Shown: positions 19,363 through 28,144, numbered from the stretch's first letter. The stretch is 64,000 nucleotides of DNA from Williamsia limnetica (GCF_003217475.1 NZ_QJSP01000017.1:1-64000), one strand, 5' to 3'. Numbers and translations are program-made. Notes: generated by a model from the letters alone, not told the origin.

Positions 19363-20231
19363 GCAGCTCAACTGTTCTGTACGACGCACCCGGGCCGAAG
19401 GCACGCAGGCGAAATCGTGTCATCGCGGTCGTCTTCGGCGCGATTGTGCTCGCTGTCGCCGTCTACGTGCTGGTGGCCCTGGGTGACAACGGTCAGCTGA
19501 CCGCCGAGAAATGGGATCCGTTCATCCAGTTGGACACGTGGACGACGTACCTGCTGCCCGGCCTGTGGGGAACGATCAAGGCGGCCGTGCTGTCCATCGT
19601 CTTCGCGTTGGTGCTGGGGGCGATCCTCGGGATCGGCCGGTTGTCGGACCATCGCGCGATCCGCATTCTCAGCGGCGGAACCGTGGAGTTCTTCCGTGCG
19701 ATCCCGGTGCTGATCCTGATGATCTTCGCCTACTACCTGTTCGCCGAATACGCGGTCTTCCCGGCCGAACAACTTGCGTTCGCGGCCGTCGTCACGGGAC
19801 TCACGCTCTACAACGGGTCGGTGATCGCGGAGATTCTCCGTTCGGGTATCAACTCGCTACCCTCGGGACAACTCGAGGCCGCCAACTCATTGGGCATGCG
19901 GAAGTCGCAGACCATGCGGTTGGTCCTGTTGCCGCAGTCGGTCACGGCGATGCTCCCGGCGTTGATCTCACAGATGGTCATCGCGCTCAAGGACAGCGCG
20001 CTCGGGTACGCCATCGGCTACATCGAGGTCGTGCGATCGGGCATCCAGTCCGCATCGTTCTACGGAAACTATCTGCCGGCGCTGGTCGTGGTCGCGCTGA
20101 TCATGATCGCGCTGAACTTCGGGCTCTCGTCCTTCGCGACGGTCGTCGAGCGTCGTGTTCGGGAAGGTAAGCGCAAAGGCACCGTCGGCGACGTCACGAT
20201 CAAGGACGACGCCATCACCGCCGACCGCTGA
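19359..20231 (+). CDS. gluD: glutamate ABC transporter permease GluD
   Basis: A 290-residue permease partner of GluC. It has a first membrane segment at about 20-40, a [18 protein letters not shown] entry helix and the EAA loop [18 protein letters not shown]. The ATG at 19359 overlaps the gluC stop (ATGA). A longer open frame to 18714 runs through gluC in another frame and is rejected. The tail is charged. Last gene of the operon. Confidence 0.94.
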   Translation: MSSSTVLYDAPGPKARRRNRVIAVVFGAIVLAVAVYVLVALGDNGQLTAEKWDPFIQLDTWTTYLLPGLWGTIKAAVLSIVFALVLGAILGIGRLSDHRAIRILSGGTVEFFRAIPVLILMIFAYYLFAEYAVFPAEQLAFAAVVTGLTLYNGSVIAEILRSGINSLPSGQLEAANSLGMRKSQTMRLVLLPQSVTAMLPALISQMVIALKDSALGYAIGYIEVVRSGIQSASFYGNYLPALVVVALIMIALNFGLSSFATVVERRVREGKRKGTVGDVTIKDDAITADR

Positions 20232-20241
20232 AACGGCCCGG

Positions 20242-20274
20242 TCGACCGGCTGCGCTAGTCGCGCAGCCGGTCGA
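20242..20274. terminator. terminator shared by gluD and recX
   Basis: A perfect 14-bp inverted repeat (arms 20242-20255 and 20261-20274, loop TAGTC) follows gluD by ten bases. Its right half overlaps the last codons and stop of recX on the other strand. It can end gluABCD transcripts. For recX the stem lies inside the coding end, with no following T-run. Confidence 0.75.
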
Positions 20275-20902
20275 TCTCGCTTTTGACCAGACCCAACGCC
20301 AGCGACGGCGAGTATCCCCGACGCACCAGCATTGCGACGAGACGTCGGGTATGCCTGTCCCGATCGGCGCGCTCCAACAGGTCGTCTGCGGTCAGCCGAC
20401 TCGTCTTACGACGCAGCATCTCCGCCGCTCGATCGTGTTCGGCTTCGTCGTCGACTTGGCTGAGGGCGTCTTCGATGATCACCTGATCGACGCCCTTGTT
20501 CCTCAACTCATGTCGCAGCGCCGTCCGGCCCTTGCCACTGTGCAGGTGTCTCGACCGGACCCATTGCTGTGCGAAGTCGTTGTCGTCGAGCAGCTGTGCC
20601 CGCTCCAGGCGGTCCATGACCGCGTCGATCTCTTCTTCAGGAAAATCTTTGTCCTGCAATCGCTTCTGCAACTCGGATCGGCTTCGTGCCCGCACCCCGA
20701 GCAATCGAAGTGCTGCGTCGTACGCAGACGCCGAGCTGGAGCCGAAACCGACACCGACACCGGTGTCACGTCTACCACCCGGGGCGTTCTCCAGAGCCGC
20801 TGCCCCCTGGTGCTCAGATGCACTGCGGGAGAGGATCGCCTCGGTCGCCGACCGCAATTCGGCGGCGCTCGCGAGAGGATCCTCTCCCTCAGAGTCGTTC
20901 AT
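20255..20902 (-). CDS. recX: regulatory protein RecX
   Basis: A 215-residue RecX composed of three-helix repeats (AYDAALRLLGVRARSRSELQ, IDAVMDRLERAQLLDDNDFA and ALRHELRNKGVDQVIIEDAL). RecX binds the RecA filament and inhibits its activity. The first 60 residues are a poorly conserved, disordered extension. It follows recA by 47 bases on the same strand and is probably cotranscribed under SOS control. Confidence 0.94.
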   Translation of the reverse strand: MNDSEGEDPLASAAELRSATEAILSRSASEHQGAAALENAPGGRRDTGVGVGFGSSSASAYDAALRLLGVRARSRSELQKRLQDKDFPEEEIDAVMDRLERAQLLDDNDFAQQWVRSRHLHSGKGRTALRHELRNKGVDQVIIEDALSQVDDEAEHDRAAEMLRRKTSRLTADDLLERADRDRHTRRLVAMLVRRGYSPSLALGLVKSEIDRLRD

Positions 20903-20949
20903 ATCTCTACGTTTTCGTGAACTCGATCTGTTCCAAGCTTGGGTCTGTT

Positions 20950-21993
20950 CTAGAACTCGACCGGTGCCGGGGCGACCTCGTCCTCAGCGGTCAGGACAGC
21001 ACCGATACCGAGCTTTTCCTTGATCTTCTTCTCGACCTCATCGCGGATCTCGGTGTTCTCCAGCAGGAACTTACGAGCGTTCTCTTTGCCCTGACCCAAC
21101 TGCTCACCTTCATAGGTGAACCATGAACCCGATTTGCGAATGAAGCCGTGCAGCACGCCCATGTCGATGAGCGAGCCTTCCTTGCTGATGCCCTGGCCGT
21201 ACAGGATGTCGAACTCCGCCTGCTTGAACGGCGGCGCGACCTTGTTCTTGACCACCTTGACGCGAGTGCGGTTGCCCACTGCCTCCGTGCCGTCTTTCAG
21301 GGTTTCGATCCGGCGCACGTCGAGCCGTACCGAGGCGTAGAACTTGAGCGCCTTACCACCGGTTGTCGTTTCCGGCGAACCGAACATGACACCGATCTTC
21401 TCGCGCAGCTGGTTGATGAAGATCGCGGTGGTGCCGGTGTTGCTCATGGCACCGGTCATCTTTCGCAGCGCCTGGCTCATCAGACGTGCCTGCAGGCCGA
21501 CGTGGCTATCGCCCATCTCGCCCTCGATCTCCGCACGGGGGACCAGCGCGGCCACCGAGTCGATGACCAGGATGTCGAGCGCACCGGATCGGATCAACAT
21601 GTCGGCGATCTCGAGTGCCTGCTCACCGGTGTCGGGCTGCGACACCAACAGCGCGTCGGTGTCGACGCCCAGCTTCTGCGCGTAATCCGGATCCAGCGCG
21701 TGCTCCGCGTCGATGAAGGCCGCGATACCACCGGCTGCCTGGGCATTGGCGACCGCGTGCAACGCCACGGTGGTCTTACCTGACGACTCCGGGCCGTAGA
21801 TCTCGACCACACGGCCACGGGGCAGACCACCGATTCCCAGCGCGACATCCAGCGCGATGGAGCCGGTCGGGATGGTGGCGATCGGCTGGCGAGCGTTCTC
21901 GCCGAGACGCATCACCGAACCCTTGCCGTAGTTCTTGTCGATCTGAGCCAAGGCCAGATCGAGGGCCTTTTCGCGGTCTGGTTGAGCTGCCAT
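20950..21993 (-). CDS. recA: recombinase RecA
   Basis: A 347-residue RecA that forms filaments on single-stranded DNA, performs strand exchange and triggers LexA cleavage. Walker A GPESSGKT is at 67-74, and the DNA-binding loop and [19 protein letters not shown] region are intact. No intein interrupts it, unlike M. tuberculosis recA. The ATG at 21993 has AGGGG five bases upstream. The frame is open another 56 codons to 22161, but that segment is the untranslated leader of the SOS promoter at 22183-22210. Confidence 0.97.
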   Translation of the reverse strand: MAAQPDREKALDLALAQIDKNYGKGSVMRLGENARQPIATIPTGSIALDVALGIGGLPRGRVVEIYGPESSGKTTVALHAVANAQAAGGIAAFIDAEHALDPDYAQKLGVDTDALLVSQPDTGEQALEIADMLIRSGALDILVIDSVAALVPRAEIEGEMGDSHVGLQARLMSQALRKMTGAMSNTGTTAIFINQLREKIGVMFGSPETTTGGKALKFYASVRLDVRRIETLKDGTEAVGNRTRVKVVKNKVAPPFKQAEFDILYGQGISKEGSLIDMGVLHGFIRKSGSWFTYEGEQLGQGKENARKFLLENTEIRDEVEKKIKEKLGIGAVLTAEDEVAPAPVEF

Positions 21994-22182
21994 GGTTACC
22001 CCTAGTGGTGGTTGGGCCGAGTTGTCGGCGGTGGTGCCGCCGGTCTGGCGGGATCGGGCTCGTTTTCGCGTATTCGGCGTCTCTTTGCGCACTGGCGTCA
22101 CGCTAGAGCAGCCCTCTGACAATTCACTTGTCCGGCGAATCCCGGTCTCGACATTTCCCATCGTCGCTTCTATCTGCCATCC

Positions 22183-22210
22183 ACTGTAGGCGAACGCGTG
22201 TTCGAGTCAA
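22183..22210 (-). promoter_or_regulatory. recA promoter with SOS box in the spacer
   Basis: On the minus strand TTGACT (22205-22210) and TACAGT (22183-22188) are separated by 16 bases, a good -35/-10 pair. The spacer is almost entirely the LexA box CGAACACGCGTTCG (22191-22204), which matches the core consensus fully. Transcription would start near 22176 and leave a leader of about 180 bases before recA. Confidence 0.85.
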
Positions 22211-22268
22211 AGACATACGGTGATGACACGCCGAAAAGATCAGGGATGACGCCGCAAGATCGGAAGGC

Positions 22269-22463
22269 CTACCAGCGGCTGCGAGGCACGTCGAAGTCGC
22301 GACACAGCGCGACCCAGACGTCCCTCGGATCGACGCCCGCCTCGAGGGCTTGCGCTGCCGTCCGGCCACCGAGATCGGTCAGCACGTGGTCGACGAGCAG
22401 CGAATCCGCGGTGGTGGCGCCGAACTCAGAGCTGATGAGTTCGGAGAATTCGGTGAGTCGCAC
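22269..22463 (-). CDS. DUF3046 small protein (Rv2738c-like)
   Basis: A 64-residue protein starting with GTG at 22463 (RLTEFSELISSEFG) and ending in DPRDVWVALCRDFDVPRSRW, the typical DUF3046 pattern. The function is unknown; it is conserved next to recA in actinobacteria. It begins ten bases after the glycosyltransferase stop. The frame continues upstream to 22607 but overlaps that gene without family similarity, so the short form is chosen. Confidence 0.85.
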   Translation of the reverse strand: MRLTEFSELISSEFGATTADSLLVDHVLTDLGGRTAAQALEAGVDPRDVWVALCRDFDVPRSRW

Positions 22464-22473
22464 GACACCGAGA

Positions 22474-23673
22474 CTAGCGAAACGCGCCGCGGCCCGCCGC
22501 GCGGGCACAGACCGCCACGGCGTCGACGGTATCGGCCGCCGTGGCGCCCGCGCGTCGGGCGGACTCAGCAAACGATTTGCTGTCCAACACCTTTCGGCAC
22601 GCAGCACTCAACGCCTGCGCACCCGCGGGCCGTACGACCTCCGCACTCCCCCATCGGCGGGCTCGCTGGGCGAGTTCCCACTGGTCGCCGCCGCCGGGGA
22701 CAAGCACCTGGGGAACCCCGGCAATCAGTGACTTGGCGAGCATCCCGTGGCCACCACCGCAGATCACCAGATCAGCCTCCGCCAGCAGCAAGTCCTGTCT
22801 GCCGTGCCCGGCGATCGCCCACGACGGCAGATCGGTCACCGCAGGCGCCAGGCCGGAGACCACTGCGCGCACCTGCCTGCCCAGCAGATCGGGAGCAAGT
22901 GCCTGCAGAGCAGTCTCGGCGAGACCGACCGCACCTGTCGTGGCCGTGGACGGGGCAATCACCACCAAAGGCGCATCGCCCGGCGGCGGCGTGAACTCCA
23001 CGCCGGTCGGCTCCCAGAGCAGCGGACCGACGATCTCGGCCTCGTGCGGCCAGTCCGGTCGCGGGACCTCCAGGGCGGGCAACGTGGCGATCAGTCTGGC
23101 CCTGGGCGATTGTTCACGTGCCGGCAGACCGATCTGACGACGGGCAGTCTGTCGCTGTCGCCGCCCGACTTTGATCGATCGATCGGTGGCGGCCCGCATC
23201 AGGGTGTCCCGCAGTCGTCCGCCGACACCGGTTCCGGGCGCGAGGCCACTGCCGATAGGTGGCAGCGCGCGCGAAGGAATGTAGAGCGGATGGGGCGACA
23301 ACTCCACCCACGGGATGTCGAGCGTTTCGGCGGCCCAGCCCCCGCACACCGTGATGACATCGCACACCACGAGATCGGGCGGATCGTTGCGGAACAGCGG
23401 GACCAGGAGCTGACACATACGTGCAGCACGGACGCCGAGTTTTGCGCCCGCGTCTGAATCGTCGTCGCCGAAGTCCGCAACGAGACCCGGCAGTTCCCTC
23501 ACCTGTAGACCGCGGGCCCCCGCAATCTCGATCCAGCCTGAACCGGTATAAACAACGGGATCAAAACCGTTGCCTTGCAACAGCTCCGCCAAGGCGAGTA
23601 CCGGCAGCGCATGTCCCGCATCCGAGCCTGCCACGAGTGCGACCCGCAGTGGGTCGACTCCAGAACGGGTCAA
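22474..23673 (-). CDS. GT-B glycosyltransferase (Rv2739c-like)
   Basis: About 399 residues with a GT1/MGT-like layout: an N-terminal Rossmann start VALVAGSDAGHALPVLALAE and a C-terminal nucleotide-sugar site ICGGGHGMLAKSLIAGVPQV with PGGGDQWELAQRA. The acceptor is unknown; the location matches Rv2739c. The assigned start is TTG at 23673, immediately after the TAG stop of the small membrane gene, with no clear Shine-Dalgarno sequence. The start is uncertain, but later codons would cut the first beta strand. Confidence 0.85.
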   Translation of the reverse strand: MTRSGVDPLRVALVAGSDAGHALPVLALAELLQGNGFDPVVYTGSGWIEIAGARGLQVRELPGLVADFGDDDSDAGAKLGVRAARMCQLLVPLFRNDPPDLVVCDVITVCGGWAAETLDIPWVELSPHPLYIPSRALPPIGSGLAPGTGVGGRLRDTLMRAATDRSIKVGRRQRQTARRQIGLPAREQSPRARLIATLPALEVPRPDWPHEAEIVGPLLWEPTGVEFTPPPGDAPLVVIAPSTATTGAVGLAETALQALAPDLLGRQVRAVVSGLAPAVTDLPSWAIAGHGRQDLLLAEADLVICGGGHGMLAKSLIAGVPQVLVPGGGDQWELAQRARRWGSAEVVRPAGAQALSAACRKVLDSKSFAESARRAGATAADTVDAVAVCARAAGRGAFR

Positions 23674-23847
23674 CTACAGGCCGGAACGGGTGGATTGCTT
23701 GTCCGAACTCGCCCACTTGACGACGGACACGACGCCGAGGACGACAAGGCCGATCACCAAGATGTAGAGCAACCCCTTGACCAGCGCCATGATCAGGCCG
23801 AAGGCCAACCACACCACCAGAACCGCCAGCAATACTTTCCACCACAT
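23674..23847 (-). CDS. small membrane protein of the psp-like operon
   Basis: A 57-residue protein (MWWKVLLAVLVVWLAFGL start) that is almost wholly two hydrophobic segments (about 4-22 and 25-46) with a charged, Ser/Lys-rich C-terminus. The ATG at 23847 has a strong GAGGAG six bases ahead, supporting a real gene. In M. tuberculosis the gene after pspA (Rv2743c) encodes a much larger membrane protein, so this may be a reduced or unrelated membrane partner of PspA. No family was recognised. Confidence 0.7.
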   Translation of the reverse strand: MWWKVLLAVLVVWLAFGLIMALVKGLLYILVIGLVVLGVVSVVKWASSDKQSTRSGL

Positions 23848-23983
23848 GATGCTCTCCTCATTCCGGCGTTCGTCTCCGGTGACCACCACGTTGCCAGGGG
23901 CGGACGTCGATGTCACGGTCACACCGTCAAGATGGGTGGAAGATCAGGGACTACCCCGAGATCTGCCGACCGGTCGAGACCGC

Positions 23984-24796
23984 TCAGTTCGCTTGCGGCT
24001 TCTCGATGTTGGGTTTGACGGCCGCCGCAGGATCGCTCGCCGCAGTCGCACTGGACTCGCCGGCGGGCAGCGACTCGCCGGCCATGGAGGCGCGGATCTG
24101 CTCCAGGCGCGAGTGGCCTGCCATCTGCACACTGGCCTGCTGCACTTCCATCATCCGACCCTGGACCGAGTTGCGGGACAGCTCGGCAGAACCGAGGGCA
24201 TTGGCGTACCGACGCTCGATCTTGTCGCGCACCTGCTCGAGATTCGGGGTGTTGCCGGGCGCCGAGAGCTCACTCATCTGATTGAGCGACGCAGACACCT
24301 GCTCCTGCATCTTCGCTTGTTCCAGCTGACTGAGAAGCTTGGTCCGCTCGGAAAGCTTCTGCTGGAGCTGCATCGAGTTCTGCTCGACAGCGCGCTTGGC
24401 CTGCTCCGCCGCCTGCAAGGACTGATCGTGCAGATTCTTCAGGTCCTCGACGCTCTGCTCCGCGGTCACCAGCTGCGCCGCGAAGGCCTCCGCGGCATTG
24501 GTGTACTCGGTCGCCTTGGCCGTGTCACCTGCCGAAGCAGATTTGTCGGCGAGGGTGAGTGCCTGACGGGTGTTCGCCTGCAGCCGCTCGATGTCCTCGA
24601 GTTGTCGGTTCAGCTTCATCTCGAGCTGGCGCTGATTGCCGATGACCGCTGCCGCTTGCTGTGACAGCGCCTGATGCTGACGCTGCGCGTCCTCGATCGC
24701 CTGCTGAATCTGAATCTTCGGGTCGGCATTCTCATCGATCTTGGCGTTGCCGAACGCCATCAAGTATCTCCACGCCTTCACGAATGGGTTAGCCAT
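23984..24796 (-). CDS. pspA: phage shock protein A homologue (PspA/IM30)
   Basis: A 270-residue PspA family protein, long coiled coil at about 25-190 ([20 protein letters not shown] and [20 protein letters not shown]), starting [20 protein letters not shown] with the amphipathic helix that binds membranes. It stabilises the cytoplasmic membrane under envelope stress, and the mycobacterial homologue is the 35-kDa antigen Rv2744c. It lies directly downstream of clgR on the same strand. The C-terminal 50 residues are Ala/Ser-rich and variable. Confidence 0.94.
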   Translation of the reverse strand: MANPFVKAWRYLMAFGNAKIDENADPKIQIQQAIEDAQRQHQALSQQAAAVIGNQRQLEMKLNRQLEDIERLQANTRQALTLADKSASAGDTAKATEYTNAAEAFAAQLVTAEQSVEDLKNLHDQSLQAAEQAKRAVEQNSMQLQQKLSERTKLLSQLEQAKMQEQVSASLNQMSELSAPGNTPNLEQVRDKIERRYANALGSAELSRNSVQGRMMEVQQASVQMAGHSRLEQIRASMAGESLPAGESSATAASDPAAAVKPNIEKPQAN

Positions 24797-24903
24797 TGCC
24801 CTGCCTTGTCTTGAAGTCCGTTTCCGAGCAGTTCGATGTCTAATCTATCGTCTGGTCCCACCTGAAACAGCAGAGGTCGCAAGACGGGGGTGTCACACAC
24901 GAA

Positions 24904-25230
24904 TCAAGCGGCCGCGAGCGCAGCCGGCGCCGGGATGACGACCTTGGTTTCCGTGGCGATGGTTGCGTGCCCGCCCTGGGGCGCCGCGTGTTCCGGATCG
25001 GTGCGCAGCGTGTCCCGCACATCGAGCAGCACGTCCGCGATCTCCACTGCCAGCGCATCGCAGATCGCCGCGAGCAATTCGCTCGACGCTTCCTTTTGGC
25101 CGCGTTCGACCTCCGACAGATACCCGAGACTCACCCGCGCACTTGTCGAGACCTCGCGCAGCGTCCGACCCTGATCCATGCGGACCCGCCGCAGGCTGCC
25201 ACCGAGCGCTTCCCGCAAAAGCAGTGCCAT
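24904..25230 (-). CDS. clgR: transcriptional regulator ClgR
   Basis: A 108-residue XRE-type activator of clp protease and psp genes. The helix-turn-helix is at about 24-44 ([21 protein letters not shown]). The protein ends APAALAAA, a C-terminal Ala-rich tail like the degron through which ClgR of other actinomycetes is degraded by ClpP. The ATG at 25230 follows AGGAGGA five bases ahead. An ECF-type promoter candidate is at 25259-25287. First gene of clgR-pspA-small membrane protein. Confidence 0.94.
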   Translation of the reverse strand: MALLLREALGGSLRRVRMDQGRTLREVSTSARVSLGYLSEVERGQKEASSELLAAICDALAVEIADVLLDVRDTLRTDPEHAAPQGGHATIATETKVVIPAPAALAAA

Positions 25231-25258
25231 TTGAGTCCTCCTCAACACGTCAGTCTGT

Positions 25259-25287
25259 CCAACGCCACACGGCTCGATTCCGTTCCC
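25259..25287 (-). promoter_or_regulatory. ECF sigma (SigE/SigH-type) promoter of clgR
   Basis: On the minus strand GGGAAC (25282-25287) and CGTTGG (25259-25264) are 17 bases apart, matching the GGAAC-N16-19-GTT pattern of actinobacterial SigE/SigH promoters. Transcription would start about 20 bases ahead of the clgR ATG. The mycobacterial psp system is known to run through SigE to ClgR to PspA. The rest of the 196-base interval before pgsA shows no gene. Confidence 0.6.
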
Positions 25288-25426
25288 GGGTCCCTACGAG
25301 CGCGCCATGCACGCACTCGGGCCGGTCGAGTGGTTCGGCGATCGACCGTGTGCACGAGACTAGACGACTATTCTATCGATCGCCGGACAGCGACATGCGT
25401 TCAGACACCGGTGAGTCGATCCACCA

Positions 25427-26092
25427 TCAACGGTGGCTGCGGCCGTCCATCTGCCGGGCGGCGGCCGCATCCCGGCGTCGTTGCGCCCGCTTGGCAAAGG
25501 CCTGCCAGACGTAGTCGAAGCCGGTGACAACCGTCGCGATGAGCGCAGCGGCCATGATGATCACCGCGAGCCAATGCAGCAGGCCCGGCAGCGGCAAGAT
25601 GTAGAGCCCGATCGCGACGGCCTGCAATAGGGTCTTGAGCTTGCCACCGCGACTCGCCGGGATCACCCCGTGGCGCAGTACCCAGAACCGCAGCACGGTG
25701 ATTCCGAGTTCCCGCGCGAGGATCACTCCCGTCACCCACCACGGGAGCTCACCGAGTAGCGACAGACCGATCAACGCCGAGCCGATCAGAGCTTTGTCCG
25801 CGATCGGATCTGCCAGCTTGCCGAAGTCCGTGATCAGTCCGCGCTGGCGTGCTATTCGGCCGTCGTAGTGGTCGGTGACAGCGGCCAGAGCGAAGATTCC
25901 CCAGGCCAGCGTTCGCCACCGGGGATCGTCGCCACCGTCGACGAACAACACCACGACGAACACCGGCACCAATGCGATGCGGAACATCGTGAGGATGTTC
26001 GCGAGATTGAGAACCGGAACATCAGTGCTGACCGGGTCTGAGATGGGGTCGGCTTCGGGGTCGTTGACCTCGCGCCGCAATCGATCAGCCAT
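25427..26092 (-). CDS. CDP-diacylglycerol-glycerol-3-phosphate phosphatidyltransferase-like (PgsA3 type)
   Basis: A 221-residue integral membrane enzyme of the CDP-alcohol phosphatidyltransferase family. The full motif is present: D74, D77-G78, A81-R82, G91, D95 and D99. About five membrane segments follow from residue 30. It probably makes phosphatidylglycerophosphate, although the mycobacterial orthologue Rv2746c is one of several paralogues. The ATG at 26092 (MADRLRREVN) is chosen over an upstream start at 26137. It lies upstream of clgR and divergent from argA. Confidence 0.9.
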   Translation of the reverse strand: MADRLRREVNDPEADPISDPVSTDVPVLNLANILTMFRIALVPVFVVVLFVDGGDDPRWRTLAWGIFALAAVTDHYDGRIARQRGLITDFGKLADPIADKALIGSALIGLSLLGELPWWVTGVILARELGITVLRFWVLRHGVIPASRGGKLKTLLQAVAIGLYILPLPGLLHWLAVIIMAAALIATVVTGFDYVWQAFAKRAQRRRDAAAARQMDGRSHR

Positions 26093-26205
26093 GAGCAACA
26101 CCTGGTTCCGGTGATACACGATGCCCAATAGCCACACGCACAGGATAGGCGGCGCCCCCTGCGGTCACCGGCAGGGGTACACGGCGTTCGTATTACTGTT
26201 CATCC

Positions 26206-26748
26206 ATGGCATCTGACGAGCGCTCCACACAGCAGGCTGCCGCCGCACCCGTGACCGCGGTGACGGTCCGACGCGCCCGCACCTCCGATGTGCCGCGCAT
26301 CAAAGAGCTGATCGACCAGTACGCGGGCCGGATCCTGTTGGAGAAGAACCTCGTCACCCTCTACGAGGCCGTCCAGGAGTTCTGGGTTGCGGAGTTCGGT
26401 GGCACCGTCGTCGGCTGCGGTGCCCTGCACGTCCTGTGGGCCGATCTCGGCGAGGTGCGCACGGTGGCCGTCGACAAGGCGCACGCCGGACACGGTGTCG
26501 GACATCAACTCGTTGCCCGCCTGATGGACATGGCACGGGAGCTGCAGTTGAGTCGGGTCTTCGTCCTGACATTCGAGACCAGTTTCTTCGCACGACACGG
26601 TTTCACCGAGATCGCCGGCACCCCTGTCACGTCAGAGGTGTACGAGGAGATGTGCCGTTCCTACGATGCCGGCGTCGCCGAGTTCCTCGACCTCAGCTAC
26701 GTCAAACCGAACACCCTTGGAAACACCAGGATGATCGCAAGCCTGTAA
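26206..26748 (+). CDS. argA: amino-acid N-acetyltransferase (ArgA, Rv2747-like)
   Basis: A 180-residue GNAT-fold protein. Acetyl-CoA binding motif A is at about 84-101 (VRTVAVDKAHAGHGVGHQLV). The sequence matches the short mycobacterial type of N-acetylglutamate synthase (Rv2747), which acetylates glutamate or glutamine as the first step to arginine and lacks the kinase-like domain of E. coli ArgA. The first 18 residues are a non-conserved Ala-rich leader. It is followed after 23 bases by a YCII gene. Confidence 0.9.
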   Translation: MASDERSTQQAAAAPVTAVTVRRARTSDVPRIKELIDQYAGRILLEKNLVTLYEAVQEFWVAEFGGTVVGCGALHVLWADLGEVRTVAVDKAHAGHGVGHQLVARLMDMARELQLSRVFVLTFETSFFARHGFTEIAGTPVTSEVYEEMCRSYDAGVAEFLDLSYVKPNTLGNTRMIASL

Positions 26749-26771
26749 GCCGACACGACGAAAGTAGAACC

Positions 26772-27056
26772 ATGGCCACATTCCTCGTCACCTACACCTT
26801 CTCGCCCGCCACCGCGTCGGTCCGGGATGACACCCGGGCCACCCATCGCGCCTGGCTCGCCTCGCTCCTCGACACGGGCGTGCTCAAGGCGTCGGGGCCG
26901 TACACCGACTCCTCGGGCGCGCTGTTGATCTTTGCCGCGCCCGACGCCGATGCCCTGTCGTCGATCCTCGCCGGTGATCCCTATGTGCCGGTCGCTGCAA
27001 TCGACGCAACGACCATCACGGAGTGGACACCGGTGTTCGGGCCCATCACCGACTGA
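26772..27056 (+). CDS. YCII-related domain protein
   Basis: A 94-residue YCII family protein (MATFLVTYTFSPATASVRDD and ILAGDPYVPVAAIDATTITEWTP split across it). Family members are small alpha/beta-barrel enzymes or domains with a conserved His-Asp pair; here H29 and D79 are candidates. The function is unknown. The ATG at 26772 lies 23 bases after argA, so they may be cotranscribed. Convergent with terC, 12 bases between stops. Confidence 0.85.
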   Translation: MATFLVTYTFSPATASVRDDTRATHRAWLASLLDTGVLKASGPYTDSSGALLIFAAPDADALSSILAGDPYVPVAAIDATTITEWTPVFGPITD

Positions 27057-27068
27057 TTCCGGAGCCGG

Positions 27069-28073
27069 TTACGGACTGAGCTCGGTCTTTTCTTCCTTGC
27101 GGGCGACGGATCTCGACTTCAGCAGGCTGGCCACCGTCGTGATCACCAGTGTGCCGACGATGACCGACAGCGACAGCGGGGTCGAGATCTCCGGGACCTT
27201 CACGTGTTCGCCCCCGTTGATGAAGCTCAGCGTGTTCTCGTGCAAGGCGTGCAGGACCAGCTTGATACCGATGAACCCGAGGATGAACGAGAGGCCGAAG
27301 GACAGGTACACGAGTTTGTCGAGCAGGCCGCCCAGCAAGAAGAAGAGCTGACGCAGACCCATGAGAGCGAATGCGTTGGCCGTGAACACGATGTAGGGCT
27401 CGGAGGTCAGTCCGTAGATGGCCGGAATCGAGTCGAGCGCGAACAGGACATCCGTGAAGCCGATGACGATGAGCACCATCAGCATCGGAGTGGCGAGACG
27501 CTTGCCGTTCTCTTTGGTGAACAGCTTGTCGCGGTCGTAGTTGTCCGTGGTGCGCAGCGCCTTCTTCACGAACACCTGAATGCGACTGTCGCGCTCTTCT
27601 TCGGCTTCTTCTTCGTGACCGGACTCGCGAACGAGCTTGATCGCGGTGTAGATGAGGAACGCGCCGAACAGATAGAACACCCAGGAGTACGCGTTGATGG
27701 CCGCGGCACCGACAGCGATGAAGGCTCCACGCATGACCAGCGCCATCAAGATGCCGAACAGCAGCACCTTCTGCTGATACTCACGCGGCACCGCGAACTT
27801 GGCCATGATGATGACGAACACGAACAGGTTGTCCACCGAAAGGGCCTTCTCGGTGACGAAGCCTGCGTAATACTCGGTACCCGACGTCGACCCCCACTTC
27901 CACCACACGAATCCGCCGAAGATGAGGGCGACCGTGATGTAGAAGGCAGACCAGAAGCCCGACTCCTTGATCGAGGGGGCGTGCGGCACTCGCACATGGG
28001 CGAAGAAGTCGAAAACGAACAAGCCCAGGATCACCAGGATGGTGATGATCCACACGGTCGATGACACGTGCAC
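27069..28073 (-). CDS. TerC family integral membrane protein
   Basis: A 334-residue protein with about nine hydrophobic segments and the two acidic TerC motifs EKALSVDNLFVF and FALDSIPAIYG. TerC/Alx proteins export manganese or load metal onto secreted proteins; the exact role here is inferred only from family. The GTG at 28073 is chosen because GGAGG lies eight bases ahead; an in-frame TTG at 28088 contains that Shine-Dalgarno sequence. Divergent from the hydrolase gene, with an inverted repeat between them. Confidence 0.9.
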   Translation of the reverse strand: MHVSSTVWIITILVILGLFVFDFFAHVRVPHAPSIKESGFWSAFYITVALIFGGFVWWKWGSTSGTEYYAGFVTEKALSVDNLFVFVIIMAKFAVPREYQQKVLLFGILMALVMRGAFIAVGAAAINAYSWVFYLFGAFLIYTAIKLVRESGHEEEAEEERDSRIQVFVKKALRTTDNYDRDKLFTKENGKRLATPMLMVLIVIGFTDVLFALDSIPAIYGLTSEPYIVFTANAFALMGLRQLFFLLGGLLDKLVYLSFGLSFILGFIGIKLVLHALHENTLSFINGGEHVKVPEISTPLSLSVIVGTLVITTVASLLKSRSVARKEEKTELSP

Positions 28074-28108
28074 AGTCGTTGCCTCCAAGCAGCAGTTCCA
28101 GTCGAACA

Positions 28109-28124
28109 GTAAAGGTCACTTTAC
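28109..28124. promoter_or_regulatory. inverted repeat between terC and the hydrolase
   Basis: GTAAAG-GTCA-CTTTAC is a perfect 6-bp inverted repeat in the 71-base gap between divergent terC and the alpha/beta hydrolase. It is a possible operator for either gene. No known regulator consensus was recognised. Confidence 0.35.
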
Positions 28125-28144
28125 CGAATGTTTGGGAGATCTGA

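Noticed and set aside
20950-21993. RecA intein as in M. tuberculosis
   Set aside because: The gene is continuous at 347 residues with no inserted splicing domain.
21994-22161. Fifty-six-residue N-terminal extension of RecA
   Set aside because: It covers the leader of the SOS promoter, and the strong AGGGG site marks the ATG at 21993.
28074-28144. yybP-ykoY manganese riboswitch ahead of terC
   Set aside because: The gap between the divergent genes is only 71 bases, too short for the roughly 100-base riboswitch plus promoter, and its conserved loops are not seen.
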